From contig DAHVAU010000022.1 of assembly GCA_027314465.1 (NCBI GenBank), positions 1 to 18,575 of the forward strand: DNA of 18,575 bases, in the 5' to 3' direction. Both the position numbers and the translations under genes were made by a program. Within the stretch, counting starts at the first letter, position 1; the number at the start of each line of letters is the position of its first letter. The DNA is from Microcaldota archaeon. GTDB lineage: Archaea > Micrarchaeota > Micrarchaeia > Micrarchaeales > CABMGC01. The notes under the pieces were generated by a model. It saw only the letters and a list, made by a program, of their open reading frames with translations. It had not been told where the DNA came from and did not search any database. This document shows positions 13,571 to 18,575 of this stretch, piece by piece.

Positions 13571-14658
13571 TTGGTATTCACCCGCGCGATAGCCATGGCG
13601 AACGAGTCCGCTATGTCGCAATCCTGTATGCCGATTTTGCGTAGCCCGCAAAGAATGCCTCTCCTTTGCGCTCCTGCTTCTATGAGCGCGCATATCAGTT
13701 CGGTAAGCTCTATTCTCGGAGAGCTAACACCCTGCCTGACTCTGCTAGCCGCATCGCCTGTGCACAGCGAGTTTATCAATCCGTTGAATTCCCTAATCCC
13801 TATCTTTACCTCCATTTTCTTACCCTTTAATATCGAGACAGTGTCCATTTCTTCAAGACCCGACACAGACCTGATGAGGAATGCGGATGTGTTGGCGGAC
13901 TTGTGTATTGAGACCATTAGGCAGCTACCCCTGTCCAATGCACGCATATCGGGAATTGCTCCCATGGATATGCCGTGGCTGCGTGCTATGATCTCAAGGC
14001 TGTGCGCATTTGTAGTCCTGAATACGAAAGTCGTGGCTACATTTGACATTACCTCCATGCTCGAATCCTGCAGGAGCTGGGATGATGTTATAAGTCCAAC
14101 GCCATACTTCCTGCCTTCCCTTATTATGACCTCAAGGCCTTTGCTCCTCTTGATTAATTTCCAGGCTTCGTCTATGATTATGAAGATCGGCCTGGGCCCG
14201 GATCCCCCTCGCTGGCGCATTAGAACGGCCATGAGGTCCAGGGTCGCGCATGCCGCATCTACCCTGGCCGTGTCATCCATCTGGTTAAGGCCGAGATAGC
14301 ACATGTGCTGCTGAGCTGTAAATAGATTCTCTGGAATGGAGCCCTTGTCATAGAACCATTCCGCCAACTGCGCGTATTCGCCAGTGAAGTCAATGGCAAT
14401 GACGTTTGCATCGCAAAAGGAGAGAAGGCGCATGAGGATGCATTTTGTAAGATACGTCTTGCCGCTCCCAGTCATGCCGCATATCAATATGTGCGGATTC
14501 ATTGCATCGCAGAGATCCAGGAATACAGGAGCAGCAAACCTGTATGACATGCCTATTAGTATGCCGTTCCTGGATTGTGCATAGGATCTGGCAGAGCCTG
14601 GCTCTGATGAGCCTTGAGGGCATATGAGAGGCGATAGCGTCTGAGAATTTGCGATCAT
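13567..14658 (-). CDS. HerA/VirB4-type ATPase (type IV secretion / CedB-like motor)
   Basis: A 363-residue P-loop ATPase of the HerA-FtsK/VirB4 group that powers assembly or DNA movement at the membrane. Visible are Walker A GMTGSGKT (61-68) preceded by PHILIC, the AIDFTGEY strand after it, Walker B FIIIDEAW (159-166), the sensor Gln in TSSQLLQD (about 194) and the arginine-rich REGRKYGVGL (180-189), a pattern typical of VirB4/TraC and HerA. It is far shorter than complete VirB4 (about 800) and lacks the N-terminal domain; that domain appears to be encoded by the gene directly upstream, whose stop codon abuts this ATG. Residues 280-363 form an extra helical C-terminal region I do not recognise. 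Confidence 0.88.
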   Translation of the reverse strand: MIANSQTLSPLICPQGSSEPGSARSYAQSRNGILIGMSYRFAAPVFLDLCDAMNPHILICGMTGSGKTYLTKCILMRLLSFCDANVIAIDFTGEYAQLAEWFYDKGSIPENLFTAQQHMCYLGLNQMDDTARVDAACATLDLMAVLMRQRGGSGPRPIFIIIDEAWKLIKRSKGLEVIIREGRKYGVGLITSSQLLQDSSMEVMSNVATTFVFRTTNAHSLEIIARSHGISMGAIPDMRALDRGSCLMVSIHKSANTSAFLIRSVSGLEEMDTVSILKGKKMEVKIGIREFNGLINSLCTGDAASRVRQGVSSPRIELTELICALIEAGAQRRGILCGLRKIGIQDCDIADSFAMAIARVNTK

Positions 14659-15372
14659 CTAAACACCAGAATGTTCCAATAGTCCCTCCCCGTAGAGTAT
14701 CTCGTAGTCAGCAGACAGGGCCACTGAGAACTTGCTTGCAAGGCTCTGTATATTACGCGCAGAGTACATTTTTGCCTCGGCTTCATCCGGCATAACGCAG
14801 ATAGAGCGCAGTCTTATTAAGTACTCAAATGACTTCCCGCCAGCAGATAGACTTGCTATATCGGAGTTTATAACGTCAATCTGACGCCGCAGCCAGTTTG
14901 ACCTGTCGTACTGGCCCGTTGCAGCCCTTGAAAGAGCTATCTCCTTGATCCTCAGCTTTGTTCTGAGATTTTCGACCACCCTCTCCTTGTTTATCTCGGC
15001 CATCTCTATGGAGAATTCAAACGGCTCGTCTACACTGTCAAGGAGGTCTTTCATCAGAGATTGATTTATAGACGACCTGTCCCTAAGATGCAATATCGCC
15101 ACTGATACGGCTTTGAACATTTCTCCTTCCCTGCGGGATACGGAGTGAATGTCCTGGGCGAGCTGGTATCTCCCAGACACCTCTACTACACCAGTCCTGC
15201 GTACCAGAACAGCATTGAGTATATGCCCAGAATGCAGCAATGCAACTGCCAAGACTATTGATATTGCCGATATTGCAACCAATGCAGGATTTGCTGATAG
15301 GATGGATATGGCCAGTACTGCAACGGCTAGCGAATATACCAGGTAGAACGCAGTCTTGTCCAGTCTATGCAT
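14659..15372 (-). CDS. VirB3-like membrane segment plus VirB4 N-terminal-like domain
   Basis: A 237-residue protein. Two adjacent hydrophobic helices (about 9-27 and 30-49) fit VirB3, the small inner-membrane partner of VirB4. From about 66 to 237 the soluble part has the layout of a VirB4 N-terminal domain: SRREGEMFKAVSVAILHL, a strand EFSIEMAEI, the long Arg/Lys-rich helices that end SNWLRRQIDVINSDIASL, then SFEYLIRLRSICV, an EAEAK helix and a last strand EILYGEGLL. VirB3-VirB4 fusions are known; here the VirB3 and N-terminal parts are together while the motor is the next gene, starting on the base after this stop. The reading rests on pattern recognition, not a domain search. Starts 3 nt after the polytopic protein. 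Confidence 0.65.
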   Translation of the reverse strand: MHRLDKTAFYLVYSLAVAVLAISILSANPALVAISAISIVLAVALLHSGHILNAVLVRRTGVVEVSGRYQLAQDIHSVSRREGEMFKAVSVAILHLRDRSSINQSLMKDLLDSVDEPFEFSIEMAEINKERVVENLRTKLRIKEIALSRAATGQYDRSNWLRRQIDVINSDIASLSAGGKSFEYLIRLRSICVMPDEAEAKMYSARNIQSLASKFSVALSADYEILYGEGLLEHSGV

Positions 15373-15375
15373 AAG

Positions 15376-16392
15376 CTACACCAAATCCAGTAGATCAAAC
15401 GACACTTCTGATCCGAGGACAGCGGAAATCTCCCTTATGGACACTATAGTTATGGCAAGGCTGAATGCAGGGAGAATAAAGGCAGCAAGCAGGAAATATG
15501 ATATGTAGTTAAGAATGGCGTCTGCGAATAGCGAGAACTCGCTTGTTATTGGAGAGAATGCAGAGCTTATGGCATGCAGAACGGATGCGTTCCTAACAGA
15601 TAGTGATGACATATGGGACCCTAGGTTAGATACCGATGAAGTCATTGTTACCAGCGATGAATTCGCAAAGCTAACGGTATACGAATTTATGACAGAGGCA
15701 TCCAGCACATATGTCAGAGGCAGTACCACGTATAACCCGATTGACAGCCCTAGAAGAAACCCCCCGGTCTTACGGGTGGGATAGAATGTCCTTAGTATGA
15801 TGCCAAGCGGAAGCAGCAGGCTTACCGACGTTACTGACACGACGGATATTATCGATGACTGGACCAATACGCTTATAGCTGCAGAACTTAGCACTTTTAT
15901 GAAGAACTGGAGCTGGTAGAGTAACGGGGCGGCTGCTTGTGACAGCGAAACGCCAACGCCCAGAATGCTGATCTGCAAGGAGCCTATAAGCCCCAGCGCC
16001 GCATTTAACGATACGAGCCCGGTGATCAACGTGGTTATCTGGGACAGTATGGAAGGATGGCTTACCCCTGAAAAGACGTATCCGCTTCCAGACAGGTATC
16101 CGTAGGAAAAGCAGATTGCACTGTTAGCGGCAAGGTATGACGGGCACTGCGCAGAGCTTGTAGAGGTTATCGTTCCTATCAGTGAGGATACAATGCCGGA
16201 GGGCAGGAATAGCAGCATCATGCCTCCTATTAATGCACCGTTTATTACGCATTGATTTAGCTCCTCCTTGCCGAATTCCTTTAGTGCCCTGCTGTTTATG
16301 GCATATCCCACGCCAAACGCCATCCCTCCCAGTGCCACCATTATGGCAAGTACTGTAACGGCTATGGTAAGGCTTATTCCACTTAATGGCAT
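15376..16392 (-). CDS. Polytopic membrane protein, VirB6/TrbL/CedA-like
   Basis: A 338-residue integral membrane protein with about seven hydrophobic segments (near 7-30, 50-73, 117-150, 155-180, 182-202, 209-230 and 305-330). A luminal-type loop between segments 2 and 3 holds two cysteines (Cys83, Cys94) that could form a disulphide. The segment LLLPLGIILRTFYPTRKTGG followed by FLLGLSIGLYVVLPLTYVLD recalls archaeal CedA and VirB6-type channel proteins, where a charged TRK-GG turn precedes a Pro-containing helix. A Ser/Thr-rich extracellular loop lies around 232-290. It sits between a VirB2-like pilin (4 nt upstream) and the VirB3/VirB4-like genes, which supports the role of membrane pore. 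Assigned by topology, motif memory and context. Confidence 0.7.
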   Translation of the reverse strand: MPLSGISLTIAVTVLAIMVALGGMAFGVGYAINSRALKEFGKEELNQCVINGALIGGMMLLFLPSGIVSSLIGTITSTSSAQCPSYLAANSAICFSYGYLSGSGYVFSGVSHPSILSQITTLITGLVSLNAALGLIGSLQISILGVGVSLSQAAAPLLYQLQFFIKVLSSAAISVLVQSSIISVVSVTSVSLLLPLGIILRTFYPTRKTGGFLLGLSIGLYVVLPLTYVLDASVINSYTVSFANSSLVTMTSSVSNLGSHMSSLSVRNASVLHAISSAFSPITSEFSLFADAILNYISYFLLAAFILPAFSLAITIVSIREISAVLGSEVSFDLLDLV

Positions 16393-16396
16393 GCAA

Positions 16397-16678
16397 TCAG
16401 GTTACGTTAGTTATACTTGAATTAGCGAGCAGGTGGGTAGATGCCACGGCGAATCCGCTCGATGCGACCGAGAGGACTGCGACTATTATGGCTCCGATAA
16501 CCCTGTCTCCTGCAGGGGTATGGAAGCTGGCCCTCTGGTGAGCAGGGAAGAACTGACCTATGGCGTAGAATATGCCCGCTATTATGAAAAGTATGGCACT
16601 TAATAGAGGCCCGATGTGCATCAGGAGCGCCTGCACATAGTTCAGCGTTGATATTATGTCCAGATTTGTGTCTATCAT
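16397..16678 (-). CDS. VirB2/CedA1-like pilin subunit
   Basis: A 93-residue protein with two membrane helices (about 23-41 and 59-80) joined by a short polar loop, GQFFPAHQRASFHTPAGDR. This is the plan of VirB2/TrbC pilins and archaeal CedA1/TedC, where the two helices pack into a lipid-bound pilus filament. Unlike bacterial VirB2 it has no cleavable signal peptide before helix 1. Three starts are possible: ATG 16705, 16687 and 16678. The first overlaps a TATA-like sequence; I prefer 16678 because GAGATGA lies 5 nt before it. First gene of the operon, which fits a major subunit made in large amount. Confidence 0.72.
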   Translation of the reverse strand: MIDTNLDIISTLNYVQALLMHIGPLLSAILFIIAGIFYAIGQFFPAHQRASFHTPAGDRVIGAIIVAVLSVASSGFAVASTHLLANSSITNVT

Positions 16679-16713
16679 AGTATTCATCTCAAATTTTATA
16701 TACATTGGTAAAA

Positions 16714-16723
16714 GATTATATAC
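16714..16723 (-). promoter_or_regulatory. Promoter of the secretion-like operon
   Basis: On the minus strand GTATATAATC is a TATA box centred near 16718, giving a start near 16692 and a leader of about 14 nt with the GAGATGA ribosome site before ATG 16678. The surrounding 16695-16742 is very AT-rich, with a second TATA-like run nearer the gene (TGTATATAAA, around 16700). The opposite side of the spacer carries the 5S rRNA promoter. Confidence 0.5.
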
Positions 16724-16751
16724 TTAGATAAAATATTTAAAGCCAGTGGTA

Positions 16752-16765
16752 GCCCAGCCCTGGGC
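16752..16765. repeat. Inverted repeat between the pilin and 5S promoters
   Basis: GCCCAG CC CTGGGC is a perfect 6-bp palindrome with a 2-bp centre, lying in the 130-bp spacer between the divergent pilin and 5S rRNA promoters, about 35 bp from each TATA box. It is GC-rich in an otherwise AT-rich tract. It could be a protein-binding site; no function can be shown. Confidence 0.3.
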
Positions 16766-16786
16766 CTGTCCGGTGTAGTAAAAAGG

Positions 16787-16795
16787 ATTTTAAAG
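16787..16795 (+). promoter_or_regulatory. 5S rRNA promoter
   Basis: ATTTTAAAG is a TATA-like element centred at 16791, exactly 25 bp before the 5S rRNA 5' end deduced from helix I pairing (16816). The agreement of two independent estimates supports both. Confidence 0.6.
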
Positions 16796-16815
16796 CTTCC
16801 AGTGCATATACGTAC

Positions 16816-16931
16816 GTCAAACGGCCATAGGAGCGGGGAAACGCCCGAACCCATTCCGAACTCGGAAGCTAAGACCGCTCACGATATGAAATACTGCCCT
16901 TATGGGTGGGAACGCGTATTGCTGTTTGGCT
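16816..16931 (+). rRNA. rrf: 5S ribosomal RNA
   Basis: The interior carries the universal 5S rRNA core: CCCGAACCCATTCCGAACTC (16847-16866) followed by GGAAGCTAAG, then loop E/helix IV with GGGTGGGAACGC near the 3' side. The ends pair as helix I: GTCAAACGG (16816-16824) with CTGTTTGGC (16922-16930), nine pairs including G-U. The length of about 115 nt is normal. It stands alone, without 16S, 23S or tRNA genes nearby, and has its own promoter; unlinked 5S genes occur in several archaeal groups. A T-rich tract (TTTTATT) follows immediately, suited to archaeal termination. Confidence 0.95.
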
Positions 16932-16976
16932 TTTATTCTACCCCCAGCCAGGAGCATGGCTGCTGTACTGCTTTTT
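16931..16976 (+). terminator. Probable 5S rRNA terminator region
   Basis: The 5S 3' end runs into CTTTTATT. Twenty bases on there is a perfect 6-bp hairpin (CAGCCA GGAGCA TGGCTG, about 16936-16953) and then a run of five T at 16972-16976, which also belongs to the pelota TATA box. Archaeal terminators are mainly T tracts, so the first T-rich stretch is the likelier end; the hairpin may be a backup. Confidence 0.35.
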
Positions 16977-16979
16977 AAG
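16972..16979 (+). promoter_or_regulatory. Pelota promoter and ribosome site
   Basis: TTTTTAAG is a TATA box centred at 16975, predicting a start near 17001. The resulting 16-nt leader contains AGGTG at 17005-17009, seven bases before the GTG start codon at 17017, which is the main reason for accepting GTG as the start. Confidence 0.5.
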
Positions 16980-17016
16980 CTGATGCAATAGATACTATAT
17001 CCGCAGGTGCGTCCTT

Positions 17017-18036
17017 GTGAAAGTCATAAGGCTGAACAACGTAAGCAACTTCCTGAAACTAGAGCCGCAGTCGGTAGACGATCTCTACCTGCTTGCGATA
17101 ATAATATCCAGGGGCGATGTGGTAGAGGCGCACACTACGCGCAGGTTCAGGCCGAGCGAGGGGGACATCGGGGAGCAGAAGGACGTAGTTATAAGGATAG
17201 TTGTGGAGCGCGCTGAGATGGACAGGAGCGCCGCCCGCCTGAGGCTATCAGGCAAGATTATATCCGGGAAGCCTGAGGAGTTCGTGGCCATGGGCAGCTA
17301 CCATACGCTAAATATAGCAGCGCAGGACGAGCTCGATATACAGAAGACCGAGTGGAAGGACTACATACTAAAGAGGATAAAGCAGGCTGTGCTGGATGCA
17401 AAGAAGCCGAGGCTTGGAGTGGTGATGCTCGATGACGAGAAGGCGCTCGTATCGTACATAAGGGGATATGGAATTGACATAGTAGCCGAGATATTCAGCA
17501 GGCTGAGCAAGAGGATGAAGGAGAAGGACTACCAGAGAAGAAGATCGGAGTATTTCGATGACGTTATAACTGCAATAAACAACATGCACGTAGATCTGGT
17601 GGTGGTTGCAGGGCCCGGGTTCACAAAGGACGATATACAAAAGCACTCCAGCGATAAGGGATTCGCCATAACAAAGAGGGTTGTATATGCTGCGGCCAGC
17701 GATGCTGACAGGTCAGGGATACGGGAGGTGATGCAGGGCGAAGCTGTGTCAAAGCTTCTGGCCAATGAACACGTTAAGAGGGAATTCGGATACCTTAATA
17801 GGCTTCTTGCCAGCATACGCGGTGGTGTGTCTTCATACGGCCCGGAAAAGGTGGCAGATATGCTTGACTCATCAAATGTATCTACAGTAATTGTCAACGA
17901 CGACATAATCAACAGGGATGACATAAGGGACGTGCTCGACAAGGCAGACAGGATAGGGGTTAGGATCGAGATCTTCAACTCTGACGATGATGCAGGGATA
18001 CAGCTGAGGAATTTCAGGGGCATAGCGGCGTTATGA
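17017..18036 (+). CDS. pelA: Pelota (Dom34) mRNA surveillance protein
   Basis: Archaeal Pelota recognises ribosomes stalled with an empty A site and, with aEF1A/ABCE1, splits them. Domain 1 (about 1-125) is the Sm-like fold with the family opening NNVSNFLKLEPQSVDDLYLL and the VVEAHTTRRF strand. Domain 2 (about 130-250) resembles eRF1 domain 2 without a GGQ motif (RLGVVMLDDEKALVSYIRGY). Domain 3 (about 255-339) is the L7Ae-like fold with YGPEKVADMLDSSNVSTVIV and IEIFNSDDDAGIQLRNFRGI. The start is GTG with an AGGTG site. The protein stops at GIAAL, a few residues earlier than most homologues, which end GIAAxLRYR; probably harmless. Confidence 0.95.
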   Translation: MKVIRLNNVSNFLKLEPQSVDDLYLLAIIISRGDVVEAHTTRRFRPSEGDIGEQKDVVIRIVVERAEMDRSAARLRLSGKIISGKPEEFVAMGSYHTLNIAAQDELDIQKTEWKDYILKRIKQAVLDAKKPRLGVVMLDDEKALVSYIRGYGIDIVAEIFSRLSKRMKEKDYQRRRSEYFDDVITAINNMHVDLVVVAGPGFTKDDIQKHSSDKGFAITKRVVYAAASDADRSGIREVMQGEAVSKLLANEHVKREFGYLNRLLASIRGGVSSYGPEKVADMLDSSNVSTVIVNDDIINRDDIRDVLDKADRIGVRIEIFNSDDDAGIQLRNFRGIAAL

Positions 18037-18066
18037 TGCAGCCATAGCATTAATGGATGCGGGATT

Positions 18067-18297
18067 CTAGCCTGAGGCACCGCCGCCAGAATTGGCGCCG
18101 GGGGACCCTGCTATTGGAGTCGGAGGCGCAGCGGATACTGTTGTATATGTAGCTGCATGTACAGTGGTTGCAGTGGATGCTGAGCTAGTGCTTGTGGAAC
18201 CGGCATGTACAGGCTTATATGTCAGAAGCGCGTATGCAACAATTATGACTACAAGTATCGCTGCAGCCACGCCCACAATCATCTTTGTGCTCGGCAT
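18067..18297 (-). CDS. Small membrane-anchored Ser/Thr-rich protein
   Basis: A 76-residue protein with one N-terminal hydrophobic helix (about 7-27: IVGVAAAILVVIIVAYALL) followed by an external tail of Ser, Thr, Ala, Gly and Pro without charged residues. This is the plan of a membrane-anchored, possibly O-glycosylated surface protein. No family recognised. The ATG at 18297 lies 27 bp from the centre of a TATA box (CTTATTTA on the minus strand, 18321-18328), so it is probably leaderless. It lies downstream of the glycine-rich protein gene in the same direction. Confidence 0.65.
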   Translation of the reverse strand: MPSTKMIVGVAAAILVVIIVAYALLTYKPVHAGSTSTSSASTATTVHAATYTTVSAAPPTPIAGSPGANSGGGASG

Positions 18298-18320
18298 ACT
18301 ATCAACTCTTGATCAAACCA

Positions 18321-18328
18321 TAAATAAG
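18321..18328 (-). promoter_or_regulatory. Promoter of the small Ser/Thr-rich protein gene
   Basis: CTTATTTA on the minus strand, centred at 18324.5, is spaced for initiation near 18299, essentially at the ATG. It sits in the 53-bp spacer after the glycine-rich gene. Confidence 0.4.
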
Positions 18329-18350
18329 CATTGTGACAAAAGCATGCAAA

Positions 18351-18575
18351 TCATGTCTCCCATGTTACCTCTATCTCTCCGTTGGTGCCAGATGTCCCGG
18401 CAGTATTAGTGCCGCCAACTCCGCCAGGCTCCCCATTGCCGTTAGAGGTGGCGCCTGTAACAGAACCTGCAACATAATTTGAGCTGCCGCCGCCTCCGCC
18501 ACCGCCGCCGTAGTACCCAAGTGAGGTAGAGGAATACCCCCCGCCGCCACCGCCGCCGCCGTAGTACCCCCCGCC
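18351..18575 (-). CDS. Glycine-rich protein, C-terminal fragment (runs off the window)
   Basis: The last 74 codons of a gene that enters from beyond the right edge; no start codon is visible. The sequence has two runs of seven to nine glycines separated by Tyr/Ser spacers (GYSSTSLGYYG), a Gly/Ser/Thr/Asn-rich part and a short hydrophilic end, GTNGEIEVTWET. A glycine-rich module ending in a single beta strand of the type G-x-I-x-V-x-W is characteristic of the Gly_rich (PF12810-like) domain at the ends of large secreted or cell-surface proteins. Surface location is inferred. The stop is TGA at 18353-18351. Confidence 0.7.
   Translation of the reverse strand, partial: GGGYYGGGGGGGGYSSTSLGYYGGGGGGGGSSNYVAGSVTGATSNGNGEPGGVGGTNTAGTSGTNGEIEVTWET

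Noticed and set aside
13571..13693. N-terminal extension of the winged-helix protein
   Set aside because: It is antisense-like Arg/His/Ser-rich sequence within the ATPase gene in another frame; the ATGA overlap at 13570 is the better start.
16741..16800. tRNA-like fragment (GGGCCTGTCCGGTGTAGT) before the 5S gene
   Set aside because: It recalls a tRNA acceptor and D arm, but no anticodon arm, T arm or matching 3' acceptor strand follows.
18092..18409. Plus-strand ORF across the small Ser/Thr-rich gene
   Set aside because: It is the antisense of a low-complexity GC-rich coding tail, which commonly gives open frames; no promoter or family support.
1..18575. CRISPR arrays, insertion sequences and integrases
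   Set aside because: I saw no regularly spaced direct repeats, no transposase or tyrosine recombinase motifs and no terminal inverted repeats with target duplications.

Overview
The window is archaeal. It carries an archaeal-type ribosomal protein L3, Pelota, an archaeal HMG-CoA synthase/thiolase/DUF35 cluster with a class I HMG-CoA reductase, and a two-subunit 2-oxoacid:ferredoxin oxidoreductase. There is also a free-standing 5S rRNA gene and many archaeal TATA boxes about 25 bp upstream of transcript starts, several of which coincide with the start codon (leaderless). Base composition is mid-GC, Ile is often ATA and Arg often AGG/AGA. The lineage cannot be fixed from this alone; a small acidophile-associated archaeon (for example of the Micrarchaeota/ARMAN type) is a guess.

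Layout. 1-1000: rpl3 (minus strand) at the head of a ribosomal protein operon. 1000-1490: a gene-poor but hairpin-rich gap. 1492-8219: an isoprenoid/acyl-CoA region. HMG-CoA reductase (minus) is divergent from a tight plus-strand operon korA-korB-HMG-CoA synthase-thiolase-DUF35. This joins a ferredoxin-dependent acyl-CoA-forming enzyme to the first three steps towards mevalonate. 8234-11790: housekeeping and accessory genes: Sua5 (tRNA t6A synthesis) and a two-helix K+ channel on the minus strand, then an aldo/keto reductase and an alpha/beta hydrolase that appear to share one symmetric promoter. 11794-12723: a SAM methyltransferase and an unrecognised 55-residue basic protein.

12792-16690 is the most interesting part. 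It is a tightly packed minus-strand operon: a VirB2/CedA1-like pilin subunit, a polytopic VirB6/CedA-like channel protein, a two-TM protein that looks like VirB3 fused to the N-terminal domain of VirB4, a HerA/VirB4-type ATPase, a winged-helix protein and possibly a 39-residue membrane peptide. I read this as a chromosomal type IV secretion-like, DNA-transfer or DNA-import (Ced/Ted-like) apparatus in which VirB4 is split into two genes. It is bounded on its promoter side by the 5S rRNA gene.

16816-18036: 5S rRNA and pelota on the plus strand. 18067-18575: a small membrane-anchored Ser/Thr-rich protein and the C-terminus of a glycine-rich, probably surface, protein that runs off the window (minus strand).
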